A stretch of 5,601 nucleotides of DNA from positions 1 through 5,601 of the forward strand of contig JAASTM010000186.1 of the NCBI GenBank assembly GCA_021767325.1, written 5' to 3'. Position numbers and translations under genes: made by a program. This document shows, piece after piece, positions 1-5,601 of this stretch; position 1 is the first letter of the stretch; each line of letters opens with the position of its first letter. The notes beneath the pieces were generated by a model that was given only the letters and a program-made list of their open reading frames with translations, made no database searches and was not told the origin of the DNA. Origin of the DNA: Spirochaetales bacterium (GTDB lineage Bacteria; Spirochaetota; Spirochaetia; DSM-16054; Sediminispirochaetaceae).

Positions 1-783
1 GTTACCAATCGCGGCGTTCCGACCCCGAAATCGTACAACTTTCGCTTTTCCCCAGATGTGCTTCCCGCTCTGAAAGCGGCCGGTTTTGATTATTTTTCGA
101 TAACCAATAACCACTGCTACGACTATGGAACCACCGGCTTTACCGATACACTTGCCCATCTCGAAGCCCACGGGCTCATGACTTCCGGCGCCGGCCGAAC
201 TCCGAAAGCGGCGTATACACCGTCGCGCACGACTATTCATGGAACCAAAGTCACAGTTCTTTCGGTAGGAGCATATCCGCAGGAGAAAAACGGATTCGAC
301 GGGCGTAGACAGGCCCAGGTAACTGAAGAACGTCCGGGAATAGTCTTTTCAGGGCAGAAATTTCTCGACACGGTTGCCGAAAACAGCAGCCAAGCGGGGA
401 TTGATATCGTGGTGGCGCATGGCGGCCAGGAGTGGACTTCACGACCTACTGCCGAACAGCGGCGCTTTTACCGTGCCTGTATAGACGCCGGCGCCGATCT
501 CGTACTGGCCCACCACCCGCACGTACTGCAGGGAATGGAGGCGTATAGAGGCGGGCTCATCGCTTACTCGCTGGGCAATTTTATTTTTCCGGGGATGTAT
601 GTAATGCCGAATGCCGAGCAGTCGCTTATTCTCTCGACGGGTTACTTAGAGAGCCGCCTGGTCTATATAGAGCCCCATCCCGTAAAAATCAGCAACCGCG
701 TGCTCGATCTGGATGCGCCGGACGGCCCCGTACTCGCCCGGTTTCTCATGCTCACCGAGCAACTCCATCAGGACTCACAGTAA
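1..783 (+). CDS. CapA family protein (PGA_cap), 5'-truncated by window edge
   Basis: The reading frame is open from base 1 to a TAA at 781-783, giving 260 visible residues. The GTG at base 58 is internal, because the residues before it (including PKSYNFRFSP) match the part of the family that precedes the first conserved helix. Visible hallmarks of the CapA/PGA_cap metallophosphatase-like fold, in visible-residue numbering, are TNNHCYDYG (35-43), VVAHGGQEW (137-145), LAHHPHVLQG (169-178) and AYSLGNFIF (188-196). The His/Asn residues in these blocks are the presumed metal-site ligands. Family members are usually about 350-400 aa, so roughly the first 100 residues, including the N-terminal GD motif and any signal or lipoprotein peptide, are missing. 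CapA is named for poly-gamma-glutamate capsule synthesis in Bacillus, but no capB or capC is visible here, so the substrate is unknown. It converges on the minus-strand gene at 890-1084. Family assignment is firm; function is not. Confidence 0.9.
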   Translation, partial: VTNRGVPTPKSYNFRFSPDVLPALKAAGFDYFSITNNHCYDYGTTGFTDTLAHLEAHGLMTSGAGRTPKAAYTPSRTTIHGTKVTVLSVGAYPQEKNGFDGRRQAQVTEERPGIVFSGQKFLDTVAENSSQAGIDIVVAHGGQEWTSRPTAEQRRFYRACIDAGADLVLAHHPHVLQGMEAYRGGLIAYSLGNFIFPGMYVMPNAEQSLILSTGYLESRLVYIEPHPVKISNRVLDLDAPDGPVLARFLMLTEQLHQDSQ

Positions 784-832
784 AGGCCAGGTCGTTAGCC
801 CTGTGCCGGGGCACTTTCCGTCGGGAGGGCGC

Positions 833-860
833 AAAAAAAGTCCCGTCACAGCGACGGGAC
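833..860 (-). terminator. Intrinsic (Rho-independent) terminator for the minus-strand genes
   Basis: Bases 840-847 (GTCCCGTC) and 853-860 (GACGGGAC) form a perfect 8-bp GC-rich stem around a 5-nt loop. Read on the minus strand, the hairpin is followed directly by seven T residues (the A-run at 833-839). It lies 29 nt past the stop codon of the 64-aa zinc-ribbon gene and so should end its transcript, and possibly the whole minus-strand operon. On the plus strand the hairpin is followed only by CATACGTTTG, so it would terminate the CapA transcript poorly. Confidence 0.9.
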
Positions 861-889
861 CATACGTTTGAGAGTATAAAAGCGATAGT

Positions 890-1084
890 TTAGAGTGAAG
901 CCAGCGCTTCTTCAGCTTTGCCGTGTTTGATGGTCGCATTGCACTGTTTGCAGACCATGATCTTCTTTTCGTTAACTTCGTGTTCGTACATCAGTTTGAT
1001 GCCGGTTCGTTTGCATATAGGGCAAGTTCCGCGACCCTGTTTTTGCATTTCCCTTATTCCGCTTCCTCTGTGCGATTTGGACAT
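890..1084 (-). CDS. Small CxxC...CxxC zinc-ribbon protein, function unknown (64 aa)
   Basis: This is a 64-residue protein with a basic N-terminus (MSKSHRGSGIRE). Two cysteine pairs, CPIC at 21-24 and CKQC at 45-48, are spaced as in a four-cysteine zinc ribbon with a short beta-hairpin between them. The C-terminus is short, with KHGK at 53-56 followed by a small Ala/Glu-rich tail. There is no signal peptide or membrane segment, so it should be cytoplasmic. The start is well supported: AGGAG lies 5 nt upstream of the ATG (bases 1090-1094 on the plus strand), and a near-consensus promoter sits just beyond. A strong terminator follows the stop. The sequence resembles small conserved proteins I associate with spirochaetes, for which I know no function. 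The basic, zinc-ribbon character would suit binding of RNA, ribosome or polymerase, but that is inference. Confidence 0.87.
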   Translation of the reverse strand: MSKSHRGSGIREMQKQGRGTCPICKRTGIKLMYEHEVNEKKIMVCKQCNATIKHGKAEEALASL

Positions 1085-1121
1085 AATTTCTCCTTGAACA
1101 ACATGTGAAAATGTGGGTCAA

Positions 1122-1150
1122 ATCATACTGTCTGTGCTCAAAAAAGTCAA
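1122..1150 (-). promoter_or_regulatory. Sigma-70-type promoter of the zinc-ribbon gene
   Basis: On the minus strand, TTGACT (bases 1145-1150) and TATGAT (1122-1127) are separated by exactly 17 bp (1128-1144). Each hexamer matches the housekeeping consensus at five of six positions. Transcription would start near base 1115, giving a leader of about 30 nt that contains the AGGAG ribosome site. The promoter lies entirely in the gap between the nucleosidase gene and the zinc-ribbon gene, so the small gene can be expressed independently of the upstream operon. Confidence 0.75.
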
Positions 1151-1178
1151 CAAGCCGGCACCGCAGTCACAGCCGCGG

Positions 1179-1907
1179 TTATAACGGGTCCCGGCTAATG
1201 GACGCTTTAAGAAACGATTCGAATATATCGGCAATGGTTTCGGAGGCCCGGTGGATGAACTTTCTGAAATTGGCAGGCCGATCTCCCTGTACGGTATCAG
1301 ATACAATCCGCAGCAGTACTACCGGCGTGTCGTTCAGCTTGCCCGCCAAAGCTATGCTGCTGCTCTCCATGTCGGCAATATCGCCGCCCAAGGCCTTATT
1401 GAGAGTCCCCCGCTCTTCAGCGCCGTTTTTAATAGGGATGAAGCGGTCTCCGCTCAGAAAACGCCCCGTAGACACCCTGCCGCTAAGTCCTTGGCAATGC
1501 TCTTCTAAGCGTTTAGTGAGGTCCGGATCAGCGGTCAGCTCCCGTGCCCACCGGTTGTCGTTCTGGCGGCCAGGAAAAACACCGACGCCACCGCCGATTG
1601 CCGAGGTATCGATATCCCATTGAATTACATCCCGGGCTATGACAATGTCCCCGAGTTCAAAGTTCGGCTTCAATGCGGCCCCGATGCCTCCGAATAGGAT
1701 CATCTCCGGTTCGAAACGGGAACACAGGTACTGCGCCGTGAGCGCCGCCTGGGCGATACCGGCCCCGGTCCACGTACACACCACATTTTGTGTTCCCAGA
1801 GTCCCCTGATAAAACTCTCTGCCGGCCCACCAGCTGGTCTCCGCTCCTGTAATCCGTCCCTTCGTCTGATGCATTTCGGCCTGCAGGGCCCCCAGCACGG
1901 CGATCAT
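1179..1907 (-). CDS. mtnN: 5'-methylthioadenosine/S-adenosylhomocysteine nucleosidase (MTAN)
   Basis: This 242-aa protein of the PNP/UDP-phosphorylase superfamily is close to the usual MTAN length of about 230 aa. It is expected to cleave adenine from methylthioadenosine and S-adenosylhomocysteine in the cytoplasm, feeding methionine salvage and relieving inhibition of methyltransferases. Visible family blocks are the N-terminal IAVLGALQAEM with Glu11 (counterpart of E. coli Glu12), FGGIGAAL (72-79) and LGDIVIARDV (85-94). SGDRF (152-156), the adenosine-contact region, follows, then DMESSS with Glu181 (E. coli Glu174, ribose binding) and IVSD with Asp204 (E. coli Asp197, the general acid). 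All key residues are present. The ATG overlaps the stop of the upstream HAD gene (ATGA, 1904-1907), and an SD-like GGGGTGAG (1913-1920) precedes it, so translation is probably coupled. A nucleoside phosphorylase of the same fold is the alternative, but the Glu11/Glu181/Asp204 set favours MTAN. Confidence 0.92.
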   Translation of the reverse strand: MIAVLGALQAEMHQTKGRITGAETSWWAGREFYQGTLGTQNVVCTWTGAGIAQAALTAQYLCSRFEPEMILFGGIGAALKPNFELGDIVIARDVIQWDIDTSAIGGGVGVFPGRQNDNRWARELTADPDLTKRLEEHCQGLSGRVSTGRFLSGDRFIPIKNGAEERGTLNKALGGDIADMESSSIALAGKLNDTPVVLLRIVSDTVQGDRPANFRKFIHRASETIADIFESFLKASISRDPL

Positions 1908-2743
1908 AGCGTCTCACCCCGCTCAGCGAACCAGCGCTGCACAGCTTCGGTGAATCCGCCGCGTCCGCACTGCGGTACAACTTCGAAGCGCCGCTGCAGC
2001 CCTTCCGGGGCATTCGCTACAACATATGCACTGCCGCTCCACTCGAGCATATGCAAATCGTTGTAATCGTTGCCCACCGCCATTGTCATATCCCGCTTCA
2101 CCTGCAGACTTTCAGCCAGCCATGCGATTCCGCTGCCTTTATGGGCTCCCGGCGGAAACAGTTCAATCCACAGGGATGCTCCGTCGAGCGGAGAACTGCT
2201 CCAGATTACAGAACACCGATCTTCGAATTCCCGTCTTAAACTGTTCAAAAGGTCGTGGTCATTCGGTGTAATCAGTACGAATTGAGTTGCCTCGAGGCTG
2301 CGCACCTGCTGCCAGTCGAACCGCATCGCATAGTCCTGATACAGATTTATCCGTTCCGTGAAATCGCTGTTGGCACCACTGCCGCGATGATAGTGAAAGT
2401 AGTGATTATCCGGGATAGGATGGTGCACCATAAAGTCTATCTGCAGGTCGAATAAACGCCGGCACAGCTGTTCAGTCTCTTCGGCCGAAAACACGACCCT
2501 TCGCAGGAGGACATCCGCCTTCAGATCATACACCCCGGCTCCGGAAGAAAAGACCACGTAATCTACCGGAAATCCAGAGTCTACTACGCGATACAGAGAT
2601 TTCAACGATCTGCCGGTGGCTAGAACTCTCACATACTGCCTTTGCTCCAGTTCACTCAATGTGCTAAGATCCCGGTCGGAAAACCCGTTCGATTTTTCGT
2701 ATAGCGTCCCGTCGAAGTCGCTCACCACCATACCGCGGTACAT
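1904..2743 (-). CDS. HAD superfamily IIB (Cof-type) phosphatase
   Basis: This 279-aa protein has the complete haloacid-dehalogenase catalytic set. Motif I is DFDGTL, with nucleophile Asp9 and acid/base Asp11. Motif II is the Thr of LATGRS (Thr43). Motif III is Lys202 in HKGSGI, and motif IV is GNDYND (224-229), with Asp226 and Asp229 for Mg2+. About 110-120 residues lie between motifs II and III (roughly 85-195), the position and size of a C2B cap, and HKGSGI plus GNDYND are typical of Cof-type (Hydrolase_3) enzymes. It should hydrolyse a small phosphorylated metabolite in the cytoplasm. The start codon is 7 nt after the stop of the B6 kinase gene, and the GGAG ribosome site (2754-2757) lies at the end of that gene. 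It overlaps mtnN by 4 nt downstream. Because E. coli YbhA of this branch is a PLP phosphatase, PLP is an attractive substrate guess, but Cof-type enzymes are promiscuous and sequence alone does not decide. Confidence 0.88.
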   Translation of the reverse strand: MYRGMVVSDFDGTLYEKSNGFSDRDLSTLSELEQRQYVRVLATGRSLKSLYRVVDSGFPVDYVVFSSGAGVYDLKADVLLRRVVFSAEETEQLCRRLFDLQIDFMVHHPIPDNHYFHYHRGSGANSDFTERINLYQDYAMRFDWQQVRSLEATQFVLITPNDHDLLNSLRREFEDRCSVIWSSSPLDGASLWIELFPPGAHKGSGIAWLAESLQVKRDMTMAVGNDYNDLHMLEWSGSAYVVANAPEGLQRRFEVVPQCGRGGFTEAVQRWFAERGETL

Positions 2744-2750
2744 TCAGCGC

Positions 2751-3632
2751 TTACTCCAATACCTGATAGCAGCTGCTGGTCAGCGGGGATGAGAGACTGC
2801 CCAGCACTCGCTCGAACAGTACGCCGTCACGGTGCGGTACCTGGTGTCCGAAAGTAGCCCGGATGGAAATCGAGACGAACTGCACGGACCGCTCAATAGC
2901 GATCGGCAGGCTGTCACCCTGCAGCAGGCTGCCAACCAGAACGCTTGCAAACAGATCGCCCGTTCCGGGATAGAACGCGGGCACATAGTCGCAGTCCACC
3001 TTCCAGAAACGCCCGTCATTGCGGTCATACGCAACCACCGTAGATATCTCGGGCTTCCCGTCGGTTTTCACGCTGGTCATCACTACCATGCGGGGCCCCA
3101 TTTCACTCAGTGCAAGCAGCTGTTCTTTTATTTTCCCGGTCGATATCGTCTCCTGCAGGGGGACATCCAGCAGGAAACTGGCTTCGGTGACATTCGGGGT
3201 AATCACATCCGCCTTTTCGACCAGTCTGCGCATCTCCTCAACCATCGATGAATCAAAGGGCCCGTATAACTCGCCGTCGTCCCCTAGCACCGGATCCACC
3301 ATTACCAGCTGATCTTCGTCGCCGGTACGAAAATCATCAATAAAGCGACGGACAATTTCCACCTGAGCACTCGATCCGAGAAAGCCAGAGTAAATTGCAT
3401 CGAAATCGACCTGGAGGTTCTTCCAGTGTGCAGCAATCGGCTGCATGTGTTCGGTCAGATCGAGGAAAAAGTAATCATCAAACCCGCCGGTATGGGTGGA
3501 AAGCAACGCTGTCGGCAATGGACACACCTGTACTCCCATTGTCGATAATACGGGAAGTATCAGTGTAAGCGACGACCTGCCGAAGCCCGAAAGATCGTGT
3601 ATCGCTGCGGCTCTGGGAACCGGTTTGCGCAT
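2751..3632 (-). CDS. pdxK: Pyridoxal/pyridoxamine kinase (PfkB/ribokinase-like superfamily)
   Basis: This is a 293-aa protein from the start chosen here; E. coli PdxK and PdxY are 283 and 287 aa. It should phosphorylate pyridoxal, pyridoxamine or pyridoxine with ATP, making PLP by salvage in the cytoplasm. Visible blocks are IHDLSGFGRSSLT (11-23) and the LPTALLSTHTGGF substrate region (39-51). VDPVLGDDGELY (112-123) carries the metal/ATP-site Asp, and TPNVTEA (145-151) follows. GTGDLFAS (223-230) is the anion-hole signature with catalytic Asp226. The N-terminal blocks resemble the Firmicutes-type 'pyridoxamine kinase' group more than E. coli PdxK, so vitamer preference is open. An in-frame ATG at 3669-3671 would add 13 residues, but AAGGAGG at 3640-3646 sits 7 nt before the ATG at 3630-3632 (4 nt before the adjacent ATG at 3633-3635), so the shorter form is favoured. 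First gene of the kinase-phosphatase-nucleosidase cluster. Confidence 0.9.
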   Translation of the reverse strand: MRKPVPRAAAIHDLSGFGRSSLTLILPVLSTMGVQVCPLPTALLSTHTGGFDDYFFLDLTEHMQPIAAHWKNLQVDFDAIYSGFLGSSAQVEIVRRFIDDFRTGDEDQLVMVDPVLGDDGELYGPFDSSMVEEMRRLVEKADVITPNVTEASFLLDVPLQETISTGKIKEQLLALSEMGPRMVVMTSVKTDGKPEISTVVAYDRNDGRFWKVDCDYVPAFYPGTGDLFASVLVGSLLQGDSLPIAIERSVQFVSISIRATFGHQVPHRDGVLFERVLGSLSSPLTSSCYQVLE

Positions 3633-3639
3633 CATCCAG

Positions 3640-3646
3640 CCTCCTT
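3640..3646 (-). promoter_or_regulatory. Strong Shine-Dalgarno that decides the B6 kinase start
   Basis: The minus strand reads AAGGAGG here, a near-perfect match to the anti-SD. It is 7 nt from the ATG at 3630-3632 and 4 nt from the ATG at 3633-3635. The upstream in-frame ATG at 3669-3671 has only AGG directly against it, which is too close to act as a ribosome site. This places the real start at the tandem ATG pair. Confidence 0.8.
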
Positions 3647-3671
3647 GTATCTCTTCTACGATCGCGTCCAT

Positions 3672-3680
3672 CCTATATCA
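3672..3680 (-). promoter_or_regulatory. Candidate extended -10 for the pdxK operon
   Basis: On the minus strand TGATATAGG offers a TG-n extension followed by TATAGG (four of six matches to TATAAT). No good -35 hexamer lies 16-18 bp upstream, which an extended -10 can tolerate. Transcription would begin near 3665, leaving a leader of about 33 nt that contains the AAGGAGG site. It would also exclude the longer ATG at 3671 from the message. This is the best of several weak candidates, not a firm call. Confidence 0.3.
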
Positions 3681-3717
3681 AATCATGAAAAATGAATACA
3701 GTTTGCTGACATAGCGG

Positions 3718-3740
3718 TACTCTTATGGTACAAATGAGTA
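3718..3740. repeat. Short inverted repeat across the phosphohexomutase start region
   Basis: TACTC at 3718-3722 and GAGTA at 3736-3740 are inverted arms 13 nt apart. They flank the first two in-frame ATGs of the phosphohexomutase gene (3725 and 3734) and touch the third (3740). It could be an operator half-site pair or a weak mRNA hairpin limiting ribosome access. Five-base arms occur by chance often, so this is only a note. Confidence 0.2.
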
Positions 3741-5601
3741 TGGACTCAATTGATACAGAACACAGTCCTTTTGCGGAAGGCACCCCGTCTTACATCCAGC
3801 TCACTCAGGCCGTAGAATCTTTGATTCTATCCGCATCCGGATGGAGAAAAGTGTATGCGGCAGACGGCGATGAAGAGAGCACCGTAGAAACGGTATCACC
3901 TGCCGACAAAGTAATTGCCGGAACTGCAGCCCTCTGTTTTATCGAGTATCTGTGCCGGCAGGGCTGCACCAGCCCGGTAGTGTGGATCGGCTGCGACAGC
4001 CGGCCCACCGGTACGGCCTTAATGGACGTGATGATGCGGGTACTGCTGTCGCTGGGAGTGCAGCTCAAAGCCAGCTTTATTACCGCAGCCCCCGAGCTCA
4101 TGGCTGCCGCTAAGCTGGATTCCGATGCCGACGGCTTTATTTATATTTCGGCCAGCCACAATCCCATCGGTCATAACGGCTTCAAATTCGGCGGGGCTAA
4201 CGGAGCGGTTTTCGGTGGTGACAGTTCAGCCGAGCTCATCGAGCACTTCCGAGCAGCCCTGCGGGAAGAGAGGATTGTAGAAAAAATTGCCAAGCTTGCC
4301 TCTAATGCCGATCCGAATGCATACAGGCGGGTTTTGAATAACAGCAGCCGTACCAAGCAGTCAGCAGCACAGAGTTATACCGCGTTCACCCGGCGGGTTG
4401 TCTCCGGGTATGATGATGTGTCGCAGCAGTCTGTCTTTTTCGACAAACTCTCCGACTCGCTGCGCCGCACTCCCATCGGCGTAATAGGAGAATTGAACGG
4501 CAGTGCCCGCAGCACTTCCATCGACCAGAGCTTTCTGGAGAACTCCGGTTTTCTGGTCGAAATGCACAACGCCATTCCCGGGCGGGTGGTCCACCGGATT
4601 GTGCCCGAGGGAAGCAGTTTAGACCTGTGCCGGGACCTCCTTGCCAAGGCGCACTCGAACAACCCTGCATTCACCCTGGGATACGTACCAGATAACGATG
4701 GCGACCGGGGGAATATAGTCTTTGTCTCTGAAAATACTCCGGAACCCAGACTAATTGCCGCGCAAGAGGTATTTGCCTTAGTGGTACTGGCTGAGCTGGC
4801 CTATCAACAGCACTTCATGTCCGTCGACCAACCCAAGGCGGTGGTAGTAAACGGTCCGACCTCGATGCGGATAGAACGGATAGCCCGCGCTTTCGGGGCC
4901 GAGGTGTGGCGCGCCGAAGTCGGAGAGGCAAATGTCGTCAATCTCGCCGAAAAATTACGGAGCCGCGGATACCAGGTTCGGGTTCTCGGCGAGGGATCGA
5001 ACGGAGGAAATATTACCCACCCCTCTACCGTTCGCGATCCCCTGTGTACCATATACTCACTGGCAAAACTCATGGCCTTTCGCAATGAAAGACCCCACTT
5101 CAACCCCTATCGAGAGTGGTGCCTGAATAAAGAGAGCCGCCGGGCGTATTCTGCCGGGTTTACACTTGCGGATATTTTGGAGTCCTTACCCCCCTTTTCG
5201 ACCACCAGCGCATACGAGCCCGAGGCCAAGATGCAGATCAAAACCCGCGATCACGCAGCACTAAAACGGCGCTGGGAACAGGTATTCCTGCAGGAGTGGG
5301 AGGGCTACCGTAGTTTTTTGCAGTCTGAGTATGGTATTGTCAGCTGGCGGGAGATCAATTACGAGGGAACCGAGGCTAAGCAGGGCTTCGGCCCGCAGTA
5401 TCGCAGCGGTAGTGAGAAAGGCGGCCTAAAAATCGTTTTTTCGAATGCCGCAGGCGAGGATACCGATTTTATCTGGATGCGCGGTTCAGGAACCGAACCG
5501 GTTTTCAGAGTACTGGCCGACTCTTACGGAGCAGACCGAACACGTCACGACTGGCTGCTGCAGTGGCAACGATCGATGATTGAATCCGCCGACAGCATCC
5601 A
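3725..5601 (+). CDS. Alpha-D-phosphohexomutase (phosphoglucomutase/phosphomannomutase family), 3'-truncated
   Basis: One reading frame is open from the ATG at 3725 to the right edge (625 codons plus 2 nt) with no stop. It carries all four phosphohexomutase loops. The phosphoserine loop is ISASHNP (142-148), with catalytic Ser144. The Mg2+ loop is DNDGDR (323-328), the sugar-specificity loop GEGSNGG (422-428) and the C-terminal phosphate-binding loop RGSGTEPVFR (586-595). It should interconvert hexose 1- and 6-phosphates in the cytoplasm, supplying glycogen, cell-wall or nucleotide-sugar synthesis; glucose versus mannose preference cannot be read off. It is longer than usual enzymes (about 450-580 aa), with extra sequence between the sugar and phosphate loops. 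Only the extreme C-terminus is probably missing. The start is uncertain: in-frame ATGs occur at 3725, 3734 and 3740, none with a clear SD, and an in-frame TGA at 3707 sets the upstream limit. Transcribed divergently from pdxK. Confidence 0.93.
   Translation, partial: MVQMSMDSIDTEHSPFAEGTPSYIQLTQAVESLILSASGWRKVYAADGDEESTVETVSPADKVIAGTAALCFIEYLCRQGCTSPVVWIGCDSRPTGTALMDVMMRVLLSLGVQLKASFITAAPELMAAAKLDSDADGFIYISASHNPIGHNGFKFGGANGAVFGGDSSAELIEHFRAALREERIVEKIAKLASNADPNAYRRVLNNSSRTKQSAAQSYTAFTRRVVSGYDDVSQQSVFFDKLSDSLRRTPIGVIGELNGSARSTSIDQSFLENSGFLVEMHNAIPGRVVHRIVPEGSSLDLCRDLLAKAHSNNPAFTLGYVPDNDGDRGNIVFVSENTPEPRLIAAQEVFALVVLAELAYQQHFMSVDQPKAVVVNGPTSMRIERIARAFGAEVWRAEVGEANVVNLAEKLRSRGYQVRVLGEGSNGGNITHPSTVRDPLCTIYSLAKLMAFRNERPHFNPYREWCLNKESRRAYSAGFTLADILESLPPFSTTSAYEPEAKMQIKTRDHAALKRRWEQVFLQEWEGYRSFLQSEYGIVSWREINYEGTEAKQGFGPQYRSGSEKGGLKIVFSNAAGEDTDFIWMRGSGTEPVFRVLADSYGADRTRHDWLLQWQRSMIESADSI

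Noticed and set aside
803..817. Possible plus-strand terminator for the CapA gene: GTGC/GCAC stem followed by TTT
   Set aside because: The stem is only 4 bp with a 3-base T-run, too weak to call a terminator.
1160..1179. ACCGC/GCGGT hairpin just after mtnN as its terminator
   Set aside because: The stem is 5 bp with a 10-nt loop and no T-run directly after it; the nearest T6 is about 15 nt away and abuts the next gene's -35 box.
1105..1623. 172-codon plus-strand open frame opposite mtnN
   Set aside because: It is antisense to a gene with complete catalytic motifs, its product is Ser/Arg-rich and low in family-like features, and it has no ribosome site.
2832..3251. 139-codon plus-strand open frame opposite the pyridoxal kinase gene
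   Set aside because: It is antisense to conserved kinase motifs, with no Shine-Dalgarno and no recognisable domain.
3653..3681. TTGATA-17 bp-TAGAAG as the pdxK promoter
   Set aside because: The -35 is good, but the -10 lacks the conserved final T, and transcription would start on the Shine-Dalgarno itself. The extended -10 at 3672-3680 fits better, though also weakly.
4361..4674. Several overlapping minus-strand open frames inside the phosphohexomutase gene
   Set aside because: Three frames overlap one another opposite a clearly coding region; products show no recognisable domain and look like codon-bias shadows.

Overview
The window is an ordinary-looking, slightly GC-rich bacterial chromosome segment that is almost fully coding. 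Two features point, with moderate confidence, to a spirochaete (Spirochaeta/Treponema-like). One is a 64-residue CxxC...CxxC protein that begins MSKSHRGSGIRE. The other is a large phosphohexomutase with the N-terminal block LSASGWRKVY. Both impressions come from remembered families, not from a search.

Layout from left to right. (1) Bases 1-783, plus strand: the 3' part of a CapA-family (PGA_cap) gene whose start lies outside the window. (2) Bases 784-889: a convergent gap holding one strong intrinsic terminator that works on the minus strand. (3) Bases 890-1084, minus: a 64-aa zinc-ribbon protein of unknown function, with its own near-consensus promoter at 1122-1150. (4) Bases 1179-3632, minus: a tight three-gene cluster transcribed in the order pyridoxal/pyridoxamine kinase, HAD-IIB (Cof-type) phosphatase, 5'-methylthioadenosine/S-adenosylhomocysteine nucleosidase. 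The first junction is 7 nt and the second is an ATGA overlap. (5) Bases 3633-3724: a short divergent intergenic region. (6) Bases 3725-5601, plus: a very long alpha-D-phosphohexomutase gene (at least 625 codons) that runs off the right edge.

How the genes may work together. The kinase makes pyridoxal 5'-phosphate (PLP) or pyridoxamine phosphate by vitamin B6 salvage. The HAD phosphatase belongs to the superfamily branch that includes the E. coli PLP phosphatase YbhA, so a B6 kinase/phosphatase pair is a reasonable but unproven idea. The nucleosidase recycles by-products of S-adenosylmethionine use. I see no convincing terminator between the nucleosidase gene and the zinc-ribbon gene, so the operon transcript may continue to the terminator at 833-860, with the zinc-ribbon gene boosted by its internal promoter.

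I found no mobile elements, CRISPR array, tRNA or rRNA. I do not see a clearly new multi-gene system. The items most worth a second look are the uncharacterised zinc-ribbon protein, the possible B6 kinase/phosphatase pairing, and the enlarged phosphohexomutase with an unusual start region.
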